A stretch of DNA of 64,000 bases from Bacteroidota bacterium (GTDB taxonomy: Bacteria > Bacteroidota > Bacteroidia > Chitinophagales > Chitinophagaceae): NCBI GenBank assembly GCA_023424015.1, contig JAFAEM010000002.1, positions 18,295 through 82,294 of the forward strand. Direction: 5' to 3'. Each line of letters begins with the position of its first letter. The stretch's first letter is position 1. The notes below the pieces were generated by a model. The model had not been told where the DNA came from and searched no databases. It was given only the letters and a program-made list of their open reading frames with translations. A program made the position numbers and the translations under genes. Shown here one piece after another: positions 1 to 7,967 of the stretch.

Positions 1-54
1 ATTTACTTTTTATTGTGTTATCTTGTCCGTAAATAAGCCTAAACTTAACACGAA

Positions 55-216
55 ATGAGCTACCCGATTATTGCCGTTATTTTGATTGCTGTATTCTTCG
101 CTTACGTTTTGTTCCTTGCACTGACAAAAAGAACTAAGCAGCTAAAAACAGTTTTACCCCCTGGCATATTTTTTATTGCGGTTTGGGTGGCTGTGTATTA
201 TTTTCTGTTGAAATAA
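55..216 (+). CDS. Small two-helix membrane protein, 53 aa
   Basis: A short open reading frame from ATG at 55 to TAA at 214-216 encodes 53 residues. It has two hydrophobic stretches, roughly residues 4-23 and 36-52, separated by a basic turn (TKRTKQLK), so it is predicted to be a helical-hairpin inner-membrane protein with the charged loop in the cytoplasm. I do not recognise a family. Codon use looks normal for the window and the frame is open throughout. It is the only gene before the tandem non-coding repeats that start about 15 bases after its stop. The upstream region is cut off by the window edge, so operon membership cannot be judged. Confidence 0.55.
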   Translation: MSYPIIAVILIAVFFAYVLFLALTKRTKQLKTVLPPGIFFIAVWVAVYYFLLK

Positions 217-230
217 TAATTTTACTCTCG

Positions 231-417
231 TTAAAAGCTTCATTTGTTATGTCGTACCCGTCATGAGCTGGTTTTTTTCTCTATGTTAATTTGAAAATTA
301 GAGAAAGTCCCCGGGTCTGGTTTTCTTTAATGTAAGTTTTCTTAGGTGCACCGCCCGGGGTGACATCGAAGAGTCATCTGTTGCTATCGGTAGTCTTTAT
401 TGTCGTGAAGCTTCTGC
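231..417. repeat. Tandem structured element, copy 1
   Basis: First of three related non-coding copies (others at 453-570 and 606-796). It begins TTAAAAGCTTCAT and contains TTTCTCTA (277-284) pairing with TAGAGAAA, and CCCCGGG (309-315) pairing with CCCGGGG (354-360). The tail after 364 (GAGTCATCTGTTGCTATC) is shared with copy 3 but not copy 2. No protein frame is conserved between copies. Confidence 0.7.
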
Positions 418-452
418 TATAGTTACTCAGAATGGGCAGGTATCTGTCCTGC

Positions 453-570
453 TATGTCGTACCAGTCATGAGCTGGTTTTTTTCCCCTGAGTTAATTTGA
501 AAATTAGAGAAAGTCCCCGGGTCTGGTTTTCTTTAATGTAAGATTTCTTAGGTGTACCGCCCGGGGTGAC
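453..570. repeat. Tandem structured element, copy 2
   Basis: Second copy, with a perfect CCAG/CTGG stem (461-475), the TTTCCCC/AGAGAAA stem and the CCCCGGG/CCCGGGG stem. It lacks the tail present in copies 1 and 3; instead a terminator-like hairpin follows directly. Read on the minus strand, the A-to-G differences from copy 1 in the second stem become U-G wobbles, so pairing is kept; on the plus strand they are mismatches. Confidence 0.7.
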
Positions 571-592
571 AACAAGGTGGCCTTGTTGTTTT
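570..592 (+). terminator. Hairpin with short T tract after repeat copy 2
   Basis: CAACAAGG (570-577) and CCTTGTTG (581-588) form an 8-bp stem with a three-base loop, followed by TTTT. This is the form of an intrinsic terminator on the plus strand. It could end transcripts from the small membrane protein gene or from the repeats. The stem is symmetrical, but there is no T tract on the minus side. Confidence 0.5.
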
Positions 593-605
593 AGAAAGTT
601 TTGAA

Positions 606-796
606 TTAAAAAGCTTCATATGCTAATTTCGTACCGGCCCTGAGCCGGTATCTTTCTCTATGCGGATTGAAAAGTAGAGAAGGACCCCAGGTCTGATTTT
701 CCCTGTTGCAAACTTACATGAGTGCACCGCCCAGGGTGATATCCCGGGAGTCGTCTGTTGATATCAGGAGGTATTAATGTCGTGGCTTTTAGCAAC
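606..796. repeat. Tandem structured element, copy 3
   Basis: Most diverged copy. It keeps the same order of stems: CCGG/CCGG (633-649), TTCTCTA/TAGAGAA, and CCCCAGG (684-690) with CCCAGGG (730-736). The last pair has C-A mismatches if read on the plus strand but G-U wobbles if read on the minus strand. The CCGG/CCGG stem is a compensatory change relative to CCAG/CTGG in copy 2. The tail is alignable with that of copy 1. Confidence 0.65.
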
Positions 797-805
797 CTGC
801 CTGGA

Positions 806-836
806 TAAAATAAAAAACCCCGGGCCTGGCCCGGGG
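806..836 (-). terminator. Intrinsic terminator of the RND efflux operon
   Basis: CCCCGGGCCTGGCCCGGGG at 818-836 is a near-perfect inverted repeat. On the minus strand it is followed by TTTTTTATTTTATCC (817 downward), a classic stem plus U tract. It lies 9 bases past the stop codon of the efflux pump gene ending at 845. Confidence 0.9.
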
Positions 837-844
837 TAGTCTTG

Positions 845-3800
845 CTAATGATTTGCTGGTTTCGTTTCATTTGGGATAGCCAGCTGATAGTTTGCCGTCA
901 TCAATTCGGTGATGGGCTGTTCTTTTTTGCCCCGGCGAAATTTCACGATCAACTTATCAAAGATGGCATACATGACCGGTACCACTACCAGTGTAAGGAA
1001 CAGCGAACTGATCAGGCCGCCGATGATAACCCATGCCAGTCCATTCTTCCACTCGGCACCGGCACCCGATGCAAGGGCGATCGGCAACATACCGATCACC
1101 ATCGCAATGGTAGTCATAAGGATCGGACGCAAACGGGCATTATTGGCATCAACCAGGGCCTGGAAAGTACTGGCCCCTTCTGCCTTACGCTGGTTAGTAA
1201 AGTCCACCAGCAGGATCGCGTTCTTGGCCACAAGGCCAATGAGCATGATCAATCCAAGTATTGTAAACAGGTTGAGCGAATTATTGGTCAACGCTAACGC
1301 CAGCAGGGCACCAATGATCGAAAGCGGAATGGAAAACAATACCACAAACGGGTACACAAAACTATTGTATAAAGCCACCATGATCAGGTATACCAAAACA
1401 ACCGCAGCGATCAGTGCAATACCCAGCGATCCAAAACCTTCACTCTGGTTTTCCATATCGCCACTCCATACATAACCAACACCTGTCGGCCTGGGCAACT
1501 TGTCAAAAGCGGCCTGCCATTCGGCAGCAACTGTCCCGGTAGGGCGACCAACAGTTTGCGCCTGCACCGTTACGGAAGTACTCTTGTCTCTTCTTTCCAG
1601 CTGGCTCGGACCTGAGCTCTCCCTGATATTTGCAAACTGGGATAAACGGATCTGCTCGCCCTTGTCATTTACAAATAAAAGATTGCTTACATCGTTGATA
1701 CTGCGACGATCGAAACTGGCATAACGTATATTGATATCATATTCATACTCGCCCTGGCGAAACTTGCCATCCGTGTTACCACTAAATGCAGTCTGCATGG
1801 TAGCACCTACAGTAGACATCGACAATCCGAGCGAAGCCATTTTATCACGATCAACCTGCACATTGATCTCGGGGTTACCAGCTTCAACAGAAAGCTTCAT
1901 TTCCGTAGCACCCTGGATATTTTTCAGCTCGTTCATGGCAGCCTGCGCAAAAGACATTACACTGTCCAGTTCGGGACCTGTGACGATCAATGCAAGCGGT
2001 GCCTGCTCAGCTGAACCAAGTATACTCACCGGAACGGTTTTTACCTTGGCGCCAACCAGCAGGGGCTGTAATTCATTTTTGATCTTCGCTGCATAGATAT
2101 TGGCTTCGTCTTCACGATCTTTTTTCTCTACCAACTGTACATTGATCTCCGACTTGTAGGCAGTTGCCCGCGAAGCACCCATGCCTTCACTGGATTGGCC
2201 TACCGTTGCGATCAGCTTGGTGACTTCTTTCTTTGTCTTCAGGTATTCTTCGGCTTTTTGCGTCATGGCATTGGTTTGCTCGATCGAAGCGTCTTTTGGC
2301 ATTTCTATTTGTACCAGGAACTCACCACGGTCACTCTTTGCAAAAAACTCTGCACCAATATAACCTGCACCGAGCAGGTAGAATGATGCGATCAGCATGG
2401 TGAATACAGCTGCCAGGGTTGTTTTTTTATGGTTGAGCGACCATTTCAGTATCGACGTCACCCAGTTTGTAAAGCGGTTTAAACCATTTTCAAAACCGAT
2501 GATGATCTTACCGAAGAAAGTTTTGTTGGTAATTTTTTCCATTTTCCCAAACCTTGACGATAACCAGGGTACAATGGTGAAAGAAGAAAGTAAGGATAAT
2601 AAAGTGGCGATCGATACCGTTACGCAGAACTGTTTGATAATATCCGCTGCCAGACCGGTACTTAGCGCGATAGGTACAAACACCACCACGATCACGAGGG
2701 TGATAGAAGTAACGGTAAACCCGATTTCTTTCGTCGCATCATAAGCCGCACGCACCCGGTTTTTACCCATCTCCATATGCCGGTAAATATTCTCCAGTAC
2801 CACGATCGCGTCATCCACCAGGATACCCACCACCAGTGAGAGCGCCAGCAGCGACATCAGGTTAAGCGAGTAGCCAAGCAGGGCCATCCCGATAAAAGTG
2901 GCGATCAGTGATGCAGGAATGGCCACCATTACGATCAGGGCATTACGAACACTGTGAAGGAAGAATAACATCACCAGGGCTACCAGCAGGATCGCCAGCA
3001 TGAGGTCGAAGATCACCGCATTGGCAGACTGAAGCGTATATATAGAACTATCATTCGCCACTTTGATATCCAGACCTTGTGCGGCATAATCTTTATGAAG
3101 TTTATCGATCGTTGCCCGGATCTGTTCACTTACACCCACCGCATTGGCATCGGATTGTTTAAGTACCTGTACCGCGATCGCGCTTTGCTGGTTTACACGA
3201 GCCAGTTTTTCCACATCTTTTTGTGCATCCTGTACATCAGCCAGGTCTTTCAACCTGATCTGTACGCCGTTTTGATTGGCGATCACCAGCTCTCTTAGCT
3301 CCTCTACGGTTTTATATTTCCCGGCCAGCCGGATCAGCACATCCTGTTCTGTTGTCTGCACACTACCAGTAGGAAAATCCAGGTTGGAAGATAGAATGGC
3401 ATTTTGTACCTGCAATAGCGAAAGACCATATCCTTCCAGCCTGCCGGCATCAATGCTTACCTGTATCTCTCTTTCCTGGCCACCGATCAGGTTGATCTGG
3501 GCCACGCCTTCCACTCTTGACAGGATGGGTGAAATACGTTTATCCATCAGGTCGAAGAATGCCGCTTCATCCATATTGGCCGAAGCCGACATCGTCATGA
3601 TGGGAAGATCATCGAGTGAGAATTTATTCAGGGAAGGAGGATCGATATCTTCCGGCAGGTCTTTTAATATGGCGTTGATCTTTCTTTGTGCGTCATTCAG
3701 CGAATAGTCCACATCCGTACCGCTGTTAAGCGTAATGATGACCGACGACATACTTTCAAAAGACTTAGTATCGATCTTCTTGATATTTTCCATCGAAGAC

Positions 3801-4012
3801 AACGCGTCCTCAATTTTTTTCGAAACAGTGTTCTCCACTTCACTCGGTGAAGCGCCTGGGTAGACTGTCGTTACGGAAACAACGGAAGGACTGAACTTGG
3901 GCAGGAGCTCATAATTCAGCGAAGAATAGCTCAGCAATCCACCCAGTATCAGTACGATAAAAAGTACAATGACAAGGGTGGGGCGTTTAATTGATATTTC
4001 TGCTAGTTTCAT
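845..4012 (-). CDS. RND efflux pump, inner-membrane permease (HAE1/AcrB family)
   Basis: A 1055-residue protein of the usual length for the hydrophobe/amphiphile efflux family. It exchanges protons for drugs or other amphiphiles and works as a trimer joined to the adaptor and TolC channel encoded just upstream. The N terminus (KLAEISIKRPTLVIVLFIV) is the standard first membrane helix; the proton-relay aspartates D400 and D401 sit in GILVDDAIVVLENIYRHME of helix 4. Two large periplasmic loops and a second set of helices near residues 870-1030 follow. Last gene of the minus-strand operon: 28 bases after the adaptor gene, with a strong terminator behind it. The substrate cannot be told from sequence. 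Confidence 0.95.
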   Translation of the reverse strand: MKLAEISIKRPTLVIVLFIVLILGGLLSYSSLNYELLPKFSPSVVSVTTVYPGASPSEVENTVSKKIEDALSSMENIKKIDTKSFESMSSVIITLNSGTDVDYSLNDAQRKINAILKDLPEDIDPPSLNKFSLDDLPIMTMSASANMDEAAFFDLMDKRISPILSRVEGVAQINLIGGQEREIQVSIDAGRLEGYGLSLLQVQNAILSSNLDFPTGSVQTTEQDVLIRLAGKYKTVEELRELVIANQNGVQIRLKDLADVQDAQKDVEKLARVNQQSAIAVQVLKQSDANAVGVSEQIRATIDKLHKDYAAQGLDIKVANDSSIYTLQSANAVIFDLMLAILLVALVMLFFLHSVRNALIVMVAIPASLIATFIGMALLGYSLNLMSLLALSLVVGILVDDAIVVLENIYRHMEMGKNRVRAAYDATKEIGFTVTSITLVIVVVFVPIALSTGLAADIIKQFCVTVSIATLLSLLSSFTIVPWLSSRFGKMEKITNKTFFGKIIIGFENGLNRFTNWVTSILKWSLNHKKTTLAAVFTMLIASFYLLGAGYIGAEFFAKSDRGEFLVQIEMPKDASIEQTNAMTQKAEEYLKTKKEVTKLIATVGQSSEGMGASRATAYKSEINVQLVEKKDREDEANIYAAKIKNELQPLLVGAKVKTVPVSILGSAEQAPLALIVTGPELDSVMSFAQAAMNELKNIQGATEMKLSVEAGNPEINVQVDRDKMASLGLSMSTVGATMQTAFSGNTDGKFRQGEYEYDINIRYASFDRRSINDVSNLLFVNDKGEQIRLSQFANIRESSGPSQLERRDKSTSVTVQAQTVGRPTGTVAAEWQAAFDKLPRPTGVGYVWSGDMENQSEGFGSLGIALIAAVVLVYLIMVALYNSFVYPFVVLFSIPLSIIGALLALALTNNSLNLFTILGLIMLIGLVAKNAILLVDFTNQRKAEGASTFQALVDANNARLRPILMTTIAMVIGMLPIALASGAGAEWKNGLAWVIIGGLISSLFLTLVVVPVMYAIFDKLIVKFRRGKKEQPITELMTANYQLAIPNETKPANH

Positions 4013-4040
4013 CTGTAAATATTTTGTTTGCCTGTTGGCT

Positions 4041-5120
4041 TTATTTGATCACAGAAATTTTACTTCCATCTGCAAGGTTCACCTGGCCACTGGTGATGAT
4101 GGTCTCACCTTCTGTTAATCCCTGCAGGATCTCAACCTGGTCGCCAAATACACGTCCCGCAATCACATCGCGTAACCTGACCACTGAATCCTTTTCAGCG
4201 ATAAACACTTTATTGGTGCTCACACTACCGGCAAACGCGGTACGGGGAATAGTGATCACCGGTGTAGTATTGCCCGGTGTGAAGAAGGCAGTGCCATACA
4301 TACCCGCTTTCAATTCGTTGCCCGGATTGCTGGCAATTTCAATTTCAACCGGGAAGTTCAGCGCAGCATCAGCCTTAGGCGCGATAAAGGAAATAGTGCC
4401 CTGATAGTTCCTGTCGGGAAATACACTGGCTTTTACGTTCACTTTCTCACCTTTTTTAAGATTGGCTACCTGGTTTTCATTCACCGTGATCGCCAGTTTG
4501 AGCCGCGAAACATCTACCAGTTCAAACAGCTGCGTACCGGGGCTAACTACCGCACCTGGTTCGATATAGCGTTTGTTCACGATACCATTGATCGAAGATT
4601 TGATATTGGCATCGCTCACGCGGATCTTTGCCTGTGCAAGCCTGGCTTGCGCGTTTTCAAGTGATAACACGGCCTGGTCAAGTTGTTGCTGCGTAACGCC
4701 ACCTGTTTTGAAAGCGTTTTCATAACGGTGCTTGTCTCGCAGGGCGTTTTGATAAGCTGCTTCCGCGGTTTCGACATCAATGCTCAACACATCGGTCTTG
4801 ATGATCGCCAGGGTCTGGCCTTTGCGAACCTGGTCTCCCTCTTTGGCAAGTACGCTGATAACCCTGCCTGAATTTTCCGCGGCGAATTTCAATTCCTGTC
4901 CCGGTGCAAAATTTCCATTGGCAGAAAATTCAAGCGCCACAGGCTGTTTAGATACCAAACTGGTCCTTACCGCCACATTTCCATTTGCGGTTTGTGCCAC
5001 CACGGCCGTTTTTTCAGCGTTCTTTTTTTTATTGCTGGCCAGCACTGATCCGATCAGGACAAATAAACCTGCCAGTACACAAACGGTGATGGCTGTTCTT
5101 ATTATTTTTTTCTTTCTCAT
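4041..5120 (-). CDS. RND efflux periplasmic adaptor subunit (membrane fusion protein)
   Basis: A 359-residue adaptor that bridges the inner-membrane pump and the outer-membrane channel. Residues 1-29 form an N-terminal membrane anchor or signal. The barrel-sandwich (lipoyl-like) half motif AAENSGRVISVLAKEGDQVRKGQ near 80 and its partner near 175-205 (SSINGIVNKRYIEPGAVVSPGT) flank a short coiled-coil hairpin of about residues 115-170; a beta-barrel and a membrane-proximal domain follow. It starts 16 bases after the TolC-like gene and ends 28 bases before the pump gene, so the three are clearly co-transcribed. The short hairpin resembles HlyD/AcrA-type adaptors of multidrug pumps rather than metal-efflux CusB (inference). 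Confidence 0.93.
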   Translation of the reverse strand: MRKKKIIRTAITVCVLAGLFVLIGSVLASNKKKNAEKTAVVAQTANGNVAVRTSLVSKQPVALEFSANGNFAPGQELKFAAENSGRVISVLAKEGDQVRKGQTLAIIKTDVLSIDVETAEAAYQNALRDKHRYENAFKTGGVTQQQLDQAVLSLENAQARLAQAKIRVSDANIKSSINGIVNKRYIEPGAVVSPGTQLFELVDVSRLKLAITVNENQVANLKKGEKVNVKASVFPDRNYQGTISFIAPKADAALNFPVEIEIASNPGNELKAGMYGTAFFTPGNTTPVITIPRTAFAGSVSTNKVFIAEKDSVVRLRDVIAGRVFGDQVEILQGLTEGETIITSGQVNLADGSKISVIK

Positions 5121-5136
5121 TTTATCTGTAGATATT

Positions 5137-6528
5137 TTAGTTGATTAATGATTTTAACTGGCCACGGCTTTTGATCAGTTGTATTTCCGCTACACGATAG
5201 TTCAGCAGGGCGGAAGAATAATTATTATTCGCTTCTGTAAGTGATGTCTCCGCATTCAGCAGGTCTGTTAATGTAGCCAGGCCATTGTTATAGTTATTTT
5301 GCGTGTTGGCAAAAACCTCTTTCGCCAGTTCCACGTTCTTTTGCTGAGCATTCAGCGTGATAAGGCTGTTGTTGATCTGTGTTTTCGCATTTTCATAAGC
5401 CAGGTTCAGCGCCAGCGAAGTGTTCTCGATATCTTCATTTAGTTTTTTCAAATTGATGGCGGATTGTTTCACCCTAGCTTTGGTAGCCCCTCCATTGAAG
5501 ATGGGTATACGAAGATTCAAACTGATGGAAGCGGCATCGAACCAGTTCACGCCACTGCCTTGCCCCTTGAATACAGGTATTTTGTTACCTATCCCCTGGT
5601 AGTTATAGCTGCTCGAAAGAGAAAGACTGGGGTAGTATTCACTTTTGTAAGCCTCCTGCTGGTAATGCAGCAGGTTTTCCTGTTGCTTCAGTACCCGCAG
5701 TTCAGTACGGTCTTCCACGTTGATGGTTTCACCCATGGCCACTGCCTGTGGCTGGATGGAATTAATTTCATCCTGTGAGATACTGATCGGTGTATGGATC
5801 GGCATACCCATGAAAAACTTCAACTGGTTTTCCAGCAGCGTTACGCCATTCATCAGCTGCTGGCGCTGGCTTTCGAGGTTGGAGATATTCACAGCGATAC
5901 GGTCGAGGTCAATTTTTTTCGCAAGCCCGTTTTCATATTGCCCCTGCAACACACGATGTATCTTTTTTGAGTTCTGGATCGTGGAGTCCAATACACCCAC
6001 CTGCTGGCGTTGTACCAGTACCTGGTAATAATTGGTGGCCACCTGTTCGATGACCTGCTCTTCCGTGAGTTGGGAGCTGAGCCGGTAAAATTCCCTGGAG
6101 GCTTTTGCGGCATCGAGCCCGGTTAAAACGGATTTGTCAAACAATGCCTGCGATAAAGTGATGCCGGCATTGGCGCCCCATTTCTGTCCGAATGCCACCA
6201 GGATAGTTTCATCGGGGTTGGGAGTGGGACCAAAAATATTGGGCAGCGCACTCATCTGGAGCAAAGGGTTGTAAGTGAGGCCGGCTGATCCGCTTACCTG
6301 GGGTAGTGCCCGCGCACGCACTTCATCTATCTGGTACTCGCTGTTTTCAAGATCCAGTTTTGATTTACGCGCCGACTGGTTAGCACCCAGGGCGTAGTTC
6401 AGGGCATGCGACAGGTCGAGTGGCACAGGCTCCTGGGCTGTTGACGACAGGGTGCAAAGCACAATTCCCAACAATAACAGGCCCTGTTTTAATGGCCGAT
6501 GTAGTTTAGTTGTGATACCGGTTTTCAT
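5137..6528 (-). CDS. TolC-family outer-membrane efflux channel
   Basis: A 463-residue outer-membrane channel subunit. A signal peptide is visible at residues 1-31 (KQGLLLLGIVLCTLSSTAQ). Two long repeated helical regions, about 40-250 and 265-460, rich in alternating N, Q and L, match the two structural repeats of TolC-type proteins; the motif SAGLTYNPLL and the C-terminal repeat SSSYNYQGI fit the beta strands. It lies 32 bases after the first TetR gene and 16 before the adaptor. It would form the trimeric exit duct of the pump. Confidence 0.93.
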   Translation of the reverse strand: MKTGITTKLHRPLKQGLLLLGIVLCTLSSTAQEPVPLDLSHALNYALGANQSARKSKLDLENSEYQIDEVRARALPQVSGSAGLTYNPLLQMSALPNIFGPTPNPDETILVAFGQKWGANAGITLSQALFDKSVLTGLDAAKASREFYRLSSQLTEEQVIEQVATNYYQVLVQRQQVGVLDSTIQNSKKIHRVLQGQYENGLAKKIDLDRIAVNISNLESQRQQLMNGVTLLENQLKFFMGMPIHTPISISQDEINSIQPQAVAMGETINVEDRTELRVLKQQENLLHYQQEAYKSEYYPSLSLSSSYNYQGIGNKIPVFKGQGSGVNWFDAASISLNLRIPIFNGGATKARVKQSAINLKKLNEDIENTSLALNLAYENAKTQINNSLITLNAQQKNVELAKEVFANTQNNYNNGLATLTDLLNAETSLTEANNNYSSALLNYRVAEIQLIKSRGQLKSLIN

Positions 6529-6560
6529 CTATCTTCTTATTATATTAAACTTTTGAATGG

Positions 6561-7193
6561 TTATGAGTTGTTGCTGGCTTCAGCCCTGATCCCCTGGTAA
6601 AAGATGCTGATCAGCTCCTGTTGCCTGGAGAGCACTTCGCGGAAATCTTTTTCAACAGGCAGTGCAGTTTTTTCTCTTACACAGGAAGAAAGCGCGCGGA
6701 GTGTTTCCAGCAGGAGTTCCGCGGTTTTTTGCGTATCGATCGGCCTCAATTCACCCGATCGAACACCTGTTTCAAACAATTGTGTAACCAGGCCTGCTTC
6801 CTTTCCTATCAGGTATTCTTTCCAATTGTGAAAAGAGCTATGCTTCACGATCTCCATGTGTTCGGCCTGGGTGAGCAGCATATAATATTTTTCGAAAAAG
6901 ACACTTTTCACCTGTGTCAGTTTTAATAATGCTTCTTTCACCGTTGGAGAGGCTTCCATTTCGGCCTTCAGTTGGCCACCGTATTCACGTGTCAGTTTTT
7001 CCACTGTGGCATTTACCAGCGATTGCTTATCCTGGTAATAATAGGAGAGGGCCTGCTTGGTGATGGCCATGTCGTCGGCCACTTCGGTGAGCGTGGTTTT
7101 ACTGATCCCGAAATGTGCGAAGCGCTTCAAAGCGGCTTCTGCAATCTGGGCCTGCATGCTGGGAGTTTCCGGTATAGTTTGACTTTTTGACAA
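6561..7193 (-). CDS. TetR/AcrR-family repressor, probable local regulator of the efflux operon
   Basis: A 210-residue regulator with an N-terminal TetR helix-turn-helix at about residues 13-60 (AALKRFAHFGISKTTLTEVADD then ALSYYYQDKQSLVNATVEKL). The remaining residues are a helical ligand-binding and dimerisation domain. It is the first gene of the run TetR-TolC-adaptor-pump, all minus strand with gaps of 16-32 bases. The 48-base gap upstream contains a TAnnTTTG -7 box overlapped by an imperfect palindrome, the arrangement expected for autoregulation. It resembles the neighbouring TetR gene in the DNA-binding domain (ALKRFAHFG versus AIKRFAHFG), suggesting an old duplication. Confidence 0.9.
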   Translation of the reverse strand: MSKSQTIPETPSMQAQIAEAALKRFAHFGISKTTLTEVADDMAITKQALSYYYQDKQSLVNATVEKLTREYGGQLKAEMEASPTVKEALLKLTQVKSVFFEKYYMLLTQAEHMEIVKHSSFHNWKEYLIGKEAGLVTQLFETGVRSGELRPIDTQKTAELLLETLRALSSCVREKTALPVEKDFREVLSRQQELISIFYQGIRAEASNNS

Positions 7194-7202
7194 TCTGACT
7201 AT

Positions 7203-7224
7203 TTTGATTTGAAAGTCAAAAGTA
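7203..7224 (-). promoter_or_regulatory. -7 box overlapped by probable TetR operator
   Basis: On the minus strand TACTTTTG (7224-7217) fits the Bacteroidota -7 consensus TAnnTTTG, 23 bases before the ATG at 7193. The imperfect palindrome TTTGATTTGAAAGTCAAA (7203-7220, 14 of 18 positions symmetrical) overlaps it. I saw no convincing -33 TTTG at the right spacing. The operator assignment to the adjacent TetR is inference. Confidence 0.5.
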
Positions 7225-7241
7225 AGACAAAAAAAATAATC

Positions 7242-7859
7242 TCAGGATTTTTTATGTGTTAAACCATTGAAAAAAACCAGGGCAAATTCCTGTTCACGCT
7301 TTAAAATGGCCTGGAATTCTTTTTTGTCGGGCATCAGGCTGGCGGTTTGGGAGAGGTGGACGATCCGGAAAGCTTCCATGAAATCGAAAAATAGTTCCGC
7401 CTTTTTTTTTGGGTCTTTTATCTTCAACACCCCGGATTGCATGCCTTTTTCGATGATGGTGATTATTCGCTGTAATTCAATTTTTTTGAAGTGGGCAAAT
7501 ACCGGCTGCAGTTCAGCCGGGAGGTTGGTACGATTGAAATGCCTGACATACTCTAATATATTATGGTACCGGATGATGAAATCGGTCCTTATCTGCAAAA
7601 AATACTGGATGGCTTTAAAAGGATCATTTTCCTTTGTCATCTCTTCCTCGTAAGCCTGGGTACCAGATTTGGCGATGGTGGCGAGCACTTCGGCATACAG
7701 GTTCAGTTTGTCGGGAAAATAATAATACAGGGAAGCTTTTGAAAAAGAAAGATCCGCGGCGATTTCAGCCATGGTGGTTTTTGCGACACCAAAATGCGCA
7801 AATCGTTTGATCGCTGCTTCTATAATTGCTTCCCGCTTTTGATCCTGCGCCATAGTCAC
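7242..7859 (-). CDS. TetR/AcrR-family transcriptional regulator
   Basis: A 205-residue TetR-type regulator. The helix-turn-helix occupies about residues 10-55 (AAIKRFAHFGVAKTTMAEIA then SLYYYFPDKLNLYAEVL), which is closer to the family consensus than that of the neighbouring TetR gene. The C-terminal helical domain (residues 70-195) would bind an unknown ligand. It lies 48 bases upstream of the efflux-operon TetR gene in the same direction, so it may be co-transcribed or may be a second-layer regulator. It is divergent from the antiporter gene at 7968, with a 108-base shared promoter region, so either neighbour could be its target. Start chosen at the only upstream ATG giving the normal N terminus. 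Confidence 0.88.
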   Translation of the reverse strand: MTMAQDQKREAIIEAAIKRFAHFGVAKTTMAEIAADLSFSKASLYYYFPDKLNLYAEVLATIAKSGTQAYEEEMTKENDPFKAIQYFLQIRTDFIIRYHNILEYVRHFNRTNLPAELQPVFAHFKKIELQRIITIIEKGMQSGVLKIKDPKKKAELFFDFMEAFRIVHLSQTASLMPDKKEFQAILKREQEFALVFFNGLTHKKS

Positions 7860-7967
7860 AAAGAAACGGTTTTTTGATTAAAAGATTGAACCATAACAGC
7901 CACGAAAGGTTGCGCTTGTTTAAGTAACTTCGACACCAGGATTTTTCTCTAAAAAAAGGACTACTGC

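Noticed and set aside
249..740. Tandem elements as integron attC sites
   Set aside because: No RYYYAAC/GTTRRRY boxes, no cassette genes between copies and no integrase.
842..1475. Plus-strand frames opposite the efflux pump gene
   Set aside because: Antisense shadows of a clear RND gene.
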